Shown here piece by piece: positions 27,461 to 35,580 of a stretch of 64,000 nt of DNA. The position numbers and the translations under genes are program-made. A model generated the notes under the pieces. It worked only from the letters and a program-made list of their open reading frames with translations, was not told the DNA's origin and made no database searches. This DNA is from Clostridium sp. M62/1. Lineage in GTDB: Bacteria > Bacillota > Clostridia > Lachnospirales > Lachnospiraceae. The stretch covers positions 2,238,001 through 2,302,000 of the forward strand of contig NZ_CP085988.1 in assembly GCF_020736365.1 (NCBI RefSeq), read 5' to 3'. Position 1 is the first letter of the stretch, and the number at the start of each line of letters is the position of its first letter.

Positions 27461-27880
27461 ATGGTTCAGATTATTGCGGGAAACAAGGGAAAAGGCAAAA
27501 CAAAATACCTGCTTGATATGGCTAACACAGCAGTAAAGGAATCTACAGGTTCCATCGTCTATCTTGACAAAAGCTCCAAGCATATGTATGAGCTGAACAA
27601 CAAAATCCGTTTAATCAATGTGAATGAGTACCCCATCACTTCAAGTGAGGGCTTCATCGGCTTCATCTGCGGTATCATTTCACAGGATCATGACTTAGAG
27701 CAGATGTACTTTGACAGCTTTCTGAAGCTGGCTTCCTTAGAGGGGGAGAGTATCGAAGAAACCTTTAAGACTTTGCAGGACATCAGCGAAAAATATCATC
27801 TTACATTTGTGCTCAGCGTATCTGTTGATGCGGATCATCTGCCGGAGTGCGCAAAATCAAGTGTAGTTGTTTCATTATAA
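27461..27880 (+). CDS. Small P-loop NTPase-like protein of unknown function
   Basis: A 139-residue protein with a Walker A motif at its very start (IIAGNKGKGKTKYLLD, residues 4-19). A second strand reads GSIVYLDKSSKH and a later one HLTFVLSVSVDADHLPE. There is no signal peptide, membrane segment or second domain. The size and motif placement suggest a reduced P-loop ATPase; similar clostridial proteins are sometimes labelled PilT-like or ATP-binding, without experimental basis that I know of. The gene has its own promoter and AAGGAGGAG site, and is followed by a strong palindrome, so it is probably monocistronic. Confidence 0.7.
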   Translation: MVQIIAGNKGKGKTKYLLDMANTAVKESTGSIVYLDKSSKHMYELNNKIRLINVNEYPITSSEGFIGFICGIISQDHDLEQMYFDSFLKLASLEGESIEETFKTLQDISEKYHLTFVLSVSVDADHLPECAKSSVVVSL

Positions 27881-27995
27881 AACATAATAATCAGAAAACA
27901 ATTTGATAGCATAATTTTTGCTAATTTAGCTCAGAAAAGAAAGTACATGTCATCCGGACAATCCGGGAATATTACAGAATACAGGGTACAAAGGA

Positions 27996-28027
27996 AAAGG
28001 GAGTGCTGCCGATGCAGCACTCCCTTT
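27996..28027. terminator. 14-bp perfect palindrome after the P-loop gene
   Basis: AAAGGGAGTGCTGC at 27996-28009 pairs perfectly with GCAGCACTCCCTTT at 28014-28027, loop CGAT. The flanking A- and T-runs are short, so it may act as a weak bidirectional terminator. It lies 116 bp after the stop codon. Confidence 0.55.
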
Positions 28028-28155
28028 AGTTGGAATCTGAGGACGTCCGGAGTAAGCATGAATATTCATGTACAGGGACAGGCGGATAATCTGGTCTGAG
28101 CCTCAGAGCAGGAGTCTGAGCTGTTGCGGGACAGAGGCTTATTTCCTGAATTGTC
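28028..28155. other. Structured-looking spacer, possible RNA, no gene called
   Basis: Together with 27881-27995 this forms a gap of about 330 bp between two genes. It contains short dyads (CATGAATATTCATG at 28048-28061; CTGAGCCTCAG near 28097-28107) and no open frame with family features. I see no known RNA family. Confidence 0.3.
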
Positions 28156-28184
28156 TTGAACTTTTTTCCGATTCCTTTTATAAT
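28156..28184 (+). promoter_or_regulatory. Sigma-A promoter of the HlyD-like/ylmE-sepF unit
   Basis: TTGAAC at 28156-28161 and perfect TATAAT at 28179-28184 with a 17-bp spacer; the ATG of the next gene is 29 bp downstream. It is among the best promoter matches in the window. Confidence 0.65.
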
Positions 28185-28212
28185 ACATAGGGAAAGGAGC
28201 ACGGTTCATATC

Positions 28213-29619
28213 ATGGCCAAGACAAAAAAGGTAGTACCGTACAGACGACCAAGAAATAACTTTAATATAGGCACATTGATCTTTCTCCTCATATTTATCT
28301 ACATGGCTTATTCTGTCATCAAATATGTAGGCAGGGATAAGATTCAGTTTTATGAGGTAGTGGAGGGGAGCATTGTCAATGATAAAACATATACGGGTCT
28401 GATACTGAGAGATGAAGCGGTGAAAACCGCGGAGCAGTCCGGATATGTCAATTACTACATACGGGAGGGCAAGCGGGCCGCTGCAGGTTCCCGAATCTAC
28501 TCGCTGGATGAAACGGGAGAGCTGGAGAAATACCTGGAAGAGAGTCAGGAAGAGGGACAGGCTTTTTCAGACGAAAATCTGTCTTCCATCAAGAAGCGGC
28601 TCAGTTCTCTGTGCCTGTCTTATGATGATTCCGATTTTTCCTCCGTCTATGATGAAAAATATTCTCTTGATGCCTCTGTGGCAGAGCTTGTAAATTTCAA
28701 TGCGCTGGAAGATCTGGACGCTGAGCTTCAGGCCAGAGGAATCAACTTTAAACAGATATACAGCGATCAGGCAGGAATCATCTCCTACGCCATTGACTCC
28801 TATGAGGGGATGGCGCCCACAGATGTGACGTCTGACTCTTTCAAGAAGGAGAACTATAAAAAGGCAGTGGGGCAGGCCGGACAGCTTGTGGAGGCCGGAA
28901 CGCCGATTTACAAGATTGTCACCTCGGAGAACTGGTCCCTTCTGTTTCCGCTGAGCGAGGAGGACAAGGCGGAGTATGCGGACAAGGAGACTCTGAAGGT
29001 CAAGTTTACCGGAAACGGCCTGACACTGTCGGGCAGCTACTCTCAGATTACCGGATCTGACGGCGGGTCCTACGGAAAACTCGATTTTAGCAAATTTATG
29101 GTTCAGTTTGTGTCTGACCGTTTTGTGGATTTCGAGGTAATTTCGGAGGAGGAGGACGGGCTCAAGATTCCGGCGACAGCCGTAACTACGAAAGACTTTT
29201 TTACAATTCCTGTGGACTTTATTGCCGCCGGAGGCGACGGCGATGTGACGCAGACCGGCTTTTACAGGGAAGTATATTCTGACAGCGGCGAGGCTTCTAT
29301 TGTATTTACACCGGCGGAGATTTACTATGCTACGGACGAATACTACTACGTGAATTCCGGCGAGGAAGGGGAATTTAAAAATGGAGATTACATCGTAAAG
29401 CAGGATTCCAGTGAGCGATACCAGATCGGCGCCACAGCTCCTCTGGAGGGCGTCTACAATATAAATAAGGGCTATGCAGTGTTTAAGAGAATTGAGAAGC
29501 TGTCCGGAAACGGAGAGTATTTCACCATTGCAAAGGGAACAGACTACGGCCTTTCTGTCTATGATCACATTGTTCTGGATGCCTCCATGGTTAATGAGGG
29601 CATGATCATCTATGAATAG
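28213..29619 (+). CDS. HlyD-like membrane-anchored adaptor protein
   Basis: A 468-residue protein starting at the ATG at 28213 (GGAAAGGAGC site upstream); an in-frame codon at 28156 lies on the promoter and is rejected. A basic N-terminus precedes one membrane helix (IGTLIFLLIFIYMAYSVI, about 19-36). The exported part has a barrel-sandwich pattern (EGSIVNDKTYTGLILRDE, VNYYIREGKRAAAGSRIYSLD), a helical region, and the matching half (GIISYAIDSYEG, LVEAGTPIYKIV), as in HlyD-type adaptors. No ABC or RND transporter gene is adjacent. Instead it heads the ylmE-sepF-ylmH genes, so a role in envelope assembly or division is possible but unproven. Confidence 0.7.
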   Translation: MAKTKKVVPYRRPRNNFNIGTLIFLLIFIYMAYSVIKYVGRDKIQFYEVVEGSIVNDKTYTGLILRDEAVKTAEQSGYVNYYIREGKRAAAGSRIYSLDETGELEKYLEESQEEGQAFSDENLSSIKKRLSSLCLSYDDSDFSSVYDEKYSLDASVAELVNFNALEDLDAELQARGINFKQIYSDQAGIISYAIDSYEGMAPTDVTSDSFKKENYKKAVGQAGQLVEAGTPIYKIVTSENWSLLFPLSEEDKAEYADKETLKVKFTGNGLTLSGSYSQITGSDGGSYGKLDFSKFMVQFVSDRFVDFEVISEEEDGLKIPATAVTTKDFFTIPVDFIAAGGDGDVTQTGFYREVYSDSGEASIVFTPAEIYYATDEYYYVNSGEEGEFKNGDYIVKQDSSERYQIGATAPLEGVYNINKGYAVFKRIEKLSGNGEYFTIAKGTDYGLSVYDHIVLDASMVNEGMIIYE

Positions 29620-29663
29620 AAAGGATTCATAAAATTCTGAATAAACATTTGGGAGATGAGTGT

Positions 29664-30368
29664 ATGATAAGAGAAAATCTGGAAGAGGTAAGAGAGAGAA
29701 TACGGCTTGCCTGTGAGAGAAGCGGCAGGAGAGTGGAGGATGTGACTCTGATCTCTGTGAGCAAGACAAAGCCGGTGGAAATGCTTCAGGAGGCCTATGA
29801 GGCCGGATCCAGGGACTTTGGAGAGAACCATGTCCAAGAGATCCTTGAAAAGCACGGACAGATGCCCGAGGACGTCAGGTGGCACATGATTGGACACCTC
29901 CAGAAAAACAAGGTACGCCAGGTCATTGACAAGGTAGTTCTGATCCACTCTGTGGATACGGTAGGGCTTGCAGAGCAGATCGAGAAGGAGGCTGCCAAGA
30001 AGGATCTCGACATCGATATCCTCCTGGAGGTCAATGTGGCCGGAGAGGAGAGCAAATTCGGATTCTGCCCGGAGGAGGTAGAGGAGGCTGTCAGAAAAAT
30101 CTCCCTGCTGCCCCATGTCCATATTAAGGGGCTTATGACAATTGCTCCATTTGTAGTGAATTCGGAGGATAATCGGGAAGTATTTAAAAAATTATACAAT
30201 TTATATGTTGACATAAGGGGGAAAAACATTGATAATGTTAGTATGAGTGTGCTGTCCATGGGAATGACTGGCGACTATGAGGTTGCCATCGAGGAGGGCG
30301 CAACCATGATTAGAGTCGGCACCGGAATTTTCGGAGCCAGGACAAGGAATGGAGAGAGCAGAGCATGA
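29664..30368 (+). CDS. ylmE: PLP homeostasis protein, YggS/YlmE family
   Basis: A 234-residue single-domain, alanine-racemase-like PLP-binding protein. The ATG at 29664 has a GGGAGATGAG site; an earlier in-frame ATG at 29649 overlaps that site. Markers are LISVSKTKPVEMLQEAYEAG (PLP lysine near residue 36), DFGENHVQEI, WHMIGHLQKNK and the phosphate-binding end GMTGDYEVAIEEGATMIRVGTGIFG. Family members carry PLP without known catalysis and buffer vitamin B6 and amino-acid pools. It overlaps sepF by four bases, preserving the ylmE-sepF-ylmH order of B. subtilis. Confidence 0.93.
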   Translation: MIRENLEEVRERIRLACERSGRRVEDVTLISVSKTKPVEMLQEAYEAGSRDFGENHVQEILEKHGQMPEDVRWHMIGHLQKNKVRQVIDKVVLIHSVDTVGLAEQIEKEAAKKDLDIDILLEVNVAGEESKFGFCPEEVEEAVRKISLLPHVHIKGLMTIAPFVVNSEDNREVFKKLYNLYVDIRGKNIDNVSMSVLSMGMTGDYEVAIEEGATMIRVGTGIFGARTRNGESRA

Positions 30369-30895
30369 GTATTTTGAACAAGATTATGGATACGATGCGA
30401 TTAAATGAACCAGATACCGATGAGGATGACGGATACTTCGACGAGGAATACGAGGAGGAGAAGCCGGCCCGCAGACGTTTATTTAATAAACAGCACAGCG
30501 AAGACTATGCTTACGAGGAGGAGCCGGAGCAGAAGCCGAGATTTCTTTCAAGGCCTTCCTCCAACAACAAGGTGGTGCCCATGCGCCGGGGAATGGAAGT
30601 ATCTCTGATCAAGCCGGTTTCCATGGAGGATTCCCACGAGATCTGCGACTGCCTGCTGGAAGGAAAGGCGGTAGTCCTGAACATGGAGGGCATACATATG
30701 GAAGTCGCACAGAGGATCATTGATTTTACCTGCGGGGCAACTTATTCCATGAACGGAAACCTTCAGAAGATTTCCAACTATATTTTTATTGCCACACCAG
30801 AAACTGTAGAGCTGTCCGGTGACTTTCGCGAGCTCCTCTCAGGGACGTCGACAGGCGGAAATATGAACATTGCCGGACTTAATTTTCACTTATAA
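30365..30895 (+). CDS. sepF: Cell division protein SepF
   Basis: Membrane-binding protein that bundles and tethers FtsZ filaments. In 176 residues it shows the amphipathic N-terminal helix (MSILNKIMDTMRL), an acidic disordered linker to about residue 70, and the globular SepF domain with LIKPVSMEDSHEICDCLLEGKAVVLNMEG and RIIDFTCGATYSMNGNLQKIS. The C-terminal extension after about 160 is short and Gly/Ser-rich. It overlaps the ylmE stop and is followed by ylmH six bases later. FtsA and FtsZ are not encoded in the window. Confidence 0.94.
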   Translation: MSILNKIMDTMRLNEPDTDEDDGYFDEEYEEEKPARRRLFNKQHSEDYAYEEEPEQKPRFLSRPSSNNKVVPMRRGMEVSLIKPVSMEDSHEICDCLLEGKAVVLNMEGIHMEVAQRIIDFTCGATYSMNGNLQKISNYIFIATPETVELSGDFRELLSGTSTGGNMNIAGLNFHL

Positions 30896-30900
30896 GGAAC

Positions 30901-31656
30901 ATGGATAAAGAAGAGCAGTTACTGAAAAAAAGGATTATGGAGCTGGCAGCTCTCTGTTACCAGCGAGATATTCCGTCATATACCGATTTTCTGAATCTGA
31001 ATGAACAGACAGTTTTTCACTCCATCGAGCGGAGCCTGCCGCCTGTGCGTTATCTCATGACAGGCGGCTATGAACCGGCAGAGCGGAAGATTGTCTGTTT
31101 TCTGCCGTCCTATGAGGAGGATGCAACAAACCTGCCGATCAGTATCCTGAAGGTGGAGCCGGTCAATGCCCGGTTTGCCGAGGGGCTTACTCACAGAGAT
31201 TACCTGGGAGCTTTAATGAACCTGGGAATCGAGCGTGGTATGGTGGGGGACATTGTGATCAATGAGGACGGCTGTTTTATTTTCTGCCTGGAGCGGATGG
31301 CAGAGTATATATCCGGAGAACTCAGACAGGTCAGGCGTACCAGCGTTTCATGCACAGCGGTTCCTGCTTTCTCCTGCAGAGTAGAACAGAAATTTGAGGA
31401 GATCCGGGGAAGCATCGCATCGCCGAGACTTGACAACGTGCTTTCTCTGGTTTATCACACATCCAGGCCAAAGATCCTTCCCTACATTCAGGGAGAGAAA
31501 GTATTTGTAGACGGAAAGCTGGCCGTCTCTCCTTCCATGCAGCTAAAGGGAGGAGAAATTGTGTCTGTGCGCGGCCTGGGCAAATTTCTGTTCACGGGAA
31601 CAGAGAATGAGACACGAAAGGGAAGGATCTTTGCAGCCGTCAGAAGATACTGCTGA
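30901..31656 (+). CDS. ylmH: YlmH-type S4-domain RNA-binding protein
   Basis: A 251-residue protein. The N-terminal two thirds match the YlmH/photosystem-II-S4 arrangement (VRYLMTGGYEPAERKIVCFLP, HRDYLGALMNLGIERGMVGDI), and the C-terminus is an S4 RNA-binding domain (VFVDGKLAVSPSMQLKGGEIVSVRGLGKF). B. subtilis YlmH has been linked to rescue of stalled nascent peptides on the large subunit. In the classical cluster ylmG lies before and divIVA after it; neither is present here. A gap of about 170 bp follows. Confidence 0.9.
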   Translation: MDKEEQLLKKRIMELAALCYQRDIPSYTDFLNLNEQTVFHSIERSLPPVRYLMTGGYEPAERKIVCFLPSYEEDATNLPISILKVEPVNARFAEGLTHRDYLGALMNLGIERGMVGDIVINEDGCFIFCLERMAEYISGELRQVRRTSVSCTAVPAFSCRVEQKFEEIRGSIASPRLDNVLSLVYHTSRPKILPYIQGEKVFVDGKLAVSPSMQLKGGEIVSVRGLGKFLFTGTENETRKGRIFAAVRRYC

Positions 31657-31828
31657 CCAGAGGAGAGCCTTACAAAGCAGACGGCATAAGCAGGCAGAGG
31701 GACAGTGGACAGAAATAATTTAGCGATTGTTCAGTCAAAAATACAGAAAGGGCCGGCCAGCTCCATGGGAAGAGAAGCAAGGAATTTTCTTTCCCGCTAA
31801 GGGCTGCCGGTAATGGAACAGTGAAGAA

Positions 31829-32917
31829 ATGGCAAACAGAATGACAGTACAAATGAATGGAAACCCGGTTTATGATATTGTTCTGGAACAGGATTTTCAA
31901 GCCCTGCCGGCAGAGCTTGAAAAGCTGAATCTGCAGTCCAGAAAAATCTGCATTGTGACAGATTCCAATGTCGCCCCCCTCTATCTGGAGGAGGTGAAGC
32001 GTCTGATGGAACCCTGCTGCCGCCAGGTCATTTCCTTCGTCTTTCCTGCAGGGGAGGAAAACAAAAATCTGGATACGGTGAGAAACCTCTATGAAACGCT
32101 GATTCTTGGAAAGTTTGACAGGAATGACATGCTGGCGGCCCTGGGCGGCGGCGTAGTGGGAGATCTCTGCGGATTTGCCGCTGCAACCTATCTCAGAGGA
32201 GTCTCTTTCATTCAGCTTCCCACTACGCTGCTCTCTCAGGTAGACAGCAGCATTGGCGGAAAGACAGGGGTTGACTTTGACGCATATAAAAATATGGTGG
32301 GAGCCTTCCACATGCCGCGTTTGGTCTATGAAAATATCGGAAGCCTTAAAACCCTTCCGGCAGAGCAGTTTTCCGCCGGCATGGGCGAGGTAATCAAGCA
32401 TGGCCTGATCCAGTCCAGAGCCTACTATGAGTGGATCCTTTCCCACAGAGAAGAAATCCGCAGCATGGAGATGGGGACGCTGGAAGAGCTGGTAGTGGAG
32501 AGCAACCACATTAAGCGCCGCGTGGTAGAACGTGATCCGGAGGAGAAAGGTGACCGGATGCTTTTAAACTTCGGCCACACTCTGGGCCATGCCATAGAAA
32601 AGCTGAAAAACTTTGAGCTTCTTCACGGGGAATGTGTTGCGCTGGGCTCCATCGCAGGTATGTACATCTCAGCGAAAAGAGGCCTTCTCCCAACGGAGGA
32701 GATTGACCGCTTTTGCGATGCCCTTTCCTGGTTTGGCCTTAAAACATTCACAGACGGCCTTGACCGGGATGAGGTGATCGCTGCAACAGCCAATGACAAA
32801 AAGATGGATTCAGGCGTGATCCGCTTTATTCTTCTGAGAGAGATTGGACAGGCATTTGTGGACCGCACGGTGACGCGGGAGGAGATGGCTGAGGCCCTTG
32901 AGTTGATCTTAAGGTAA
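31829..32917 (+). CDS. aroB: 3-Dehydroquinate synthase
   Basis: Second enzyme of the shikimate pathway: NAD- and metal-dependent cyclisation of DAHP to 3-dehydroquinate in the cytosol. It has 362 residues, the usual length. Visible are the NAD-binding FPAGEENKNLDTV, ALGGGVVGDLCGFAAATYLRG with the GGG loop, QLPTTLLSQVDSSIGGKTGVD, GMGEVIKHGLI with the metal-binding Glu, and NFGHTLGHAIEKL with metal-binding His residues. No other aro gene is adjacent; lspA follows after 65 bp. No close ribosome binding site stands out, but the ATG agrees with family length. Confidence 0.95.
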   Translation: MANRMTVQMNGNPVYDIVLEQDFQALPAELEKLNLQSRKICIVTDSNVAPLYLEEVKRLMEPCCRQVISFVFPAGEENKNLDTVRNLYETLILGKFDRNDMLAALGGGVVGDLCGFAAATYLRGVSFIQLPTTLLSQVDSSIGGKTGVDFDAYKNMVGAFHMPRLVYENIGSLKTLPAEQFSAGMGEVIKHGLIQSRAYYEWILSHREEIRSMEMGTLEELVVESNHIKRRVVERDPEEKGDRMLLNFGHTLGHAIEKLKNFELLHGECVALGSIAGMYISAKRGLLPTEEIDRFCDALSWFGLKTFTDGLDRDEVIAATANDKKMDSGVIRFILLREIGQAFVDRTVTREEMAEALELILR

Positions 32918-32982
32918 AATTCATCTTAAGGAAAAACGCAGAGCGGCGGCGTCTATGATAAATATTCAGGGAGATTATAATT

Positions 32983-33504
32983 ATGAATCAGAAAGCCAGA
33001 CAGCTTATCTTTTTTGTAGCCGGCCTTATTGTGAGCATAGGCTTCGACCAGTGGACGAAGGCTCTGGCAGTTGCAAAGCTGAAGGGAAAAGAGCCTTTTG
33101 TGCTGATTGATGGAGTGTTTGAATTTTTTTATTCTGAAAACAGGGGAGCTGCATTCGGGATTATGCAGGGAAAACAGATTCTGTTTTTTATTATTACAGC
33201 TGCAGTGCTTCTTGTGGTCATTTTGGCTCTGGTGAGGATGCCGGCTTCCAGGAGGTATCTTCCTCTGACAGCCTGCCTTTTCCTGCTGGCTTCAGGTGCA
33301 GTCGGCAATATGATTGACCGTGTCAGCCAGGGCTATGTGGTGGATTTCCTCTACTTTAAGCTCATCGATTTTCCGATTTTCAATGTGGCTGACTGCTATG
33401 TGGTGATCGCTACGTTTCTGCTGATCATCCTGGCATTTTTTGTCTATTCGGAGGAGGAGCTTTCCTTCCTGTCATCGAAGAAGGGAAGGGCAGACTCTGT
33501 TTAA
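32983..33504 (+). CDS. lspA: Lipoprotein signal peptidase (signal peptidase II)
   Basis: Aspartyl membrane protease that cuts signal peptides of lipid-modified prolipoproteins before the acceptor Cys. It has 173 residues with four membrane helices. The catalytic aspartates lie in the expected blocks GNMIDRVSQGYVVDF and FNVADCYVV, and the family NRGAAFGIM motif is intact at about residues 47-55. A lipobox protein encoded at 26367-27368 would be a substrate. It is followed, after 166 bp, by the rluD-type gene, a common lspA neighbour. Confidence 0.95.
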   Translation: MNQKARQLIFFVAGLIVSIGFDQWTKALAVAKLKGKEPFVLIDGVFEFFYSENRGAAFGIMQGKQILFFIITAAVLLVVILALVRMPASRRYLPLTACLFLLASGAVGNMIDRVSQGYVVDFLYFKLIDFPIFNVADCYVVIATFLLIILAFFVYSEEELSFLSSKKGRADSV

Positions 33505-33670
33505 GGAGCCTGCGGCAGCCGCAGGGGCCGTTAAAAGGCCAGGAACCGAACGGGCCGGGAAGAGAAGGCCAGGAAAAAAACTATGAGAAAGAGGCCGCAG
33601 CAAAAGTCTGTGCAGGGCAGGCTGCAGAAGACAGCATACAGGCCGCTGCCTCTGAGAGGAGGAAAACAGC

Positions 33671-34588
33671 TTGAGACAGAGCTATGTGGTGCCGGCTGAG
33701 GCTCAGGGAGTGAGAATTGATAAATTTCTGTCAGAAGCCTGTGACGGGCTGTCCCGGTCATATCTGCAGAAGCTGCTGAAATCAGAGCTTGTGGAGGTGG
33801 ACAAACGGACGGTCAAAAACAGCTATAAACTGTCTGCCGGAGAGAAGATTGAATTTGAGGTGCCGGAGGCGGCAGAGCCGGAAATTAAGGCGGAGGATAT
33901 CCCCCTTGACATTATCTATGAGGATTCAGACATTATCCTGGTCAATAAGCCCAAGGGAATGGTCGTCCATCCGGCTGCGGGCCACTACAGCCAGACTCTG
34001 GTAAACGGGCTGATGTACCACTGCCGGGACGGGCTTTCCGGGATCAACGGCGTCTTGAGGCCAGGTATCGTCCATCGGATTGATATGGACACGACAGGTG
34101 TTCTGATTGTGTGCAAGAATGATTTTGCCCACAATGCAATAGCAGAGCAGCTCAAGGTGCACTCCATCACCAGAAAATATTTTGCCATTGTCCACGGGGT
34201 AATCCAGGAGGACGAGGGGACGGTAGACGCCCCCATAGGACGGCATCCGGTGGATCGGAAAAAAATGAGTATTAACCGGAAAAACGGAAAAGAGGCTGTC
34301 ACCCACTACCGGGTGCTGGAACGGTTCCGCCAGTTTACCTACGTGGAATGTCAGCTTGAAACGGGGAGGACACACCAGATCCGCGTCCATATGGCAAGCA
34401 TCGGCCATCCGCTCTTAGGGGACAGCGTCTACGGCCCGTCCAAGATCCCTTTTAAGCTGCAGGGTCAGACACTCCATGCAGGAGTGCTCGGCATTGTCCA
34501 TCCGAGAACCGGAAATTATATGGAATTTTCAGCCCCTCTTCCGGAATATTTTTCCGAGCTTTTAGATAAGCTTAGAAAAATTGGATAA
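33671..34588 (+). CDS. RluD-type 23S rRNA pseudouridine synthase
   Basis: A 305-residue pseudouridine synthase of the RluA/RluD family (B. subtilis YlyB type), probably modifying 23S rRNA. The start is TTG at 33671 with GAGGAGGAAAACAGC upstream. An N-terminal S4 domain (RIDKFLSEACDGLSRSYLQKLLKSELVEV) leads into the catalytic domain: VNKPKGMVVHPAAGH, the catalytic Asp in HRIDMDTTGVLIV, and RTHQIRVHMASIGHPLLGD near the C-terminus. Specific target uridines cannot be told from sequence. It is preceded by lspA on the same strand. Confidence 0.93.
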   Translation: MRQSYVVPAEAQGVRIDKFLSEACDGLSRSYLQKLLKSELVEVDKRTVKNSYKLSAGEKIEFEVPEAAEPEIKAEDIPLDIIYEDSDIILVNKPKGMVVHPAAGHYSQTLVNGLMYHCRDGLSGINGVLRPGIVHRIDMDTTGVLIVCKNDFAHNAIAEQLKVHSITRKYFAIVHGVIQEDEGTVDAPIGRHPVDRKKMSINRKNGKEAVTHYRVLERFRQFTYVECQLETGRTHQIRVHMASIGHPLLGDSVYGPSKIPFKLQGQTLHAGVLGIVHPRTGNYMEFSAPLPEYFSELLDKLRKIG

Positions 34589-34700
34589 GCTCAGTCAGAG
34601 AAATCTAATCTTCCTTCTGGTTCCGACAGAGCTTTTATGTGCACAATTTATGAAAATTTGTCTAATAGCACATAAATATTTTTTATATGCAAAAAAATAG

Positions 34701-34729
34701 ATGACTTTTCGGAAAATTTGCGTTATACT
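34701..34729 (+). promoter_or_regulatory. Probable promoter of the cytidylate-kinase-like gene
   Basis: ATGACT (34701-34706) and TATACT (34724-34729) with a 17-bp spacer in an AT-rich gap of 193 bp, about 50 bp before the start codon. TATACT...AGTATA also forms a dyad over the start region (34724-34738). Confidence 0.45.
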
Positions 34730-34781
34730 ATCAGTATAGATAGCATAATTATAGTAGTCGGGCAGAGGGGAGTGTGTTATT

Positions 34782-35432
34782 ATGAAACATAATCTTGTGA
34801 TTACAATAGGACGTGAAAGCGGAAGTGCGGGCCGCCATATCGGCCAGCTGCTGGCCAATGATCTGGGTGTTAAGTGCTATGACAAGGAGCTGCTGACACT
34901 TGCGGCAAAGCACAGCGGACTCTGCGAAGAGCTTTTTAAATCACACGATGAAAAGCCTACAAACAGCTTTCTCTATTCTCTGATTATGGATTCCTATTCC
35001 GTCGGATATTCGGGAGGCGGTTATCTTGATATGCCTTTAAATCAGAAGGTTTTTCTGGCACAGTTCGATGCGATTAAGAAGCTGGCCGAGGAAGAATCCT
35101 GCGTGATCGTGGGCCGCTGTGCTGACTATGCGCTTGCCGACTATCCGGGAATGGTTTCTGTGTTTATCTGCGGAAATGAGGAAGATAAAATCCGCCATCT
35201 GATGGAGCGGCACAATATAGAGCGCTCAAAGGCAAAAGAAATTATGATTAAGACGGATAAAAGGCGTTCCAGCTATTACAATTACTATTCCAGCAAGCGC
35301 TGGGGAGACTGCAAGAGCTATGATCTGTGCATCAACAGCAGTGCCGTTGGCTATGAAGGGGCAGTGAAGATTATTAAGGCATTTGCAGAGACAAAGATGG
35401 AGTATCGGAAAAATAAACCGTCAGAGAAATAA
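34782..35432 (+). CDS. Cytidylate kinase-like protein
   Basis: A 216-residue P-loop kinase of the cytidylate-kinase-like family common in clostridia and Bacteroidetes. The N-terminus LVITIGRESGSAGRHIGQLLA is the nucleotide-binding loop (Gly-Ser-Ala-Gly in place of the usual GKS/T). CVIVGRCADYAL and DKRRSSYYNYYSSKRWGD resemble the CMP-kinase lid and base-binding parts. The true substrate of this branch is not established and may not be CMP. It has its own promoter and is followed by a strong hairpin, so it is probably monocistronic. Confidence 0.8.
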   Translation: MKHNLVITIGRESGSAGRHIGQLLANDLGVKCYDKELLTLAAKHSGLCEELFKSHDEKPTNSFLYSLIMDSYSVGYSGGGYLDMPLNQKVFLAQFDAIKKLAEEESCVIVGRCADYALADYPGMVSVFICGNEEDKIRHLMERHNIERSKAKEIMIKTDKRRSSYYNYYSSKRWGDCKSYDLCINSSAVGYEGAVKIIKAFAETKMEYRKNKPSEK

Positions 35433-35482
35433 AACAGCTAAATAAAATAGCTAAATAAAACAGCTTTATAACCGCCGTTAAG

Positions 35483-35541
35483 AAGAGCCGCAGGCTGAGC
35501 ATTGTTTCAATTGTTTCAATGATTTTCAGCCTGCGGCTCTT
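35483..35541. terminator. Bidirectional terminator between converging genes
   Basis: AAGAGCCGCAGGCTGA at 35483-35498 pairs perfectly (16 bp) with TCAGCCTGCGGCTCTT at 35526-35541, loop 27 nt. It lies between the + strand kinase-like gene and the - strand sirtuin gene and has A/T-rich flanks on both sides, so it can end both transcripts. Confidence 0.75.
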
Positions 35542-35580
35542 TGCTGTGTACGATAAAAAGTATGGGCTGGCTTGGCCGTT

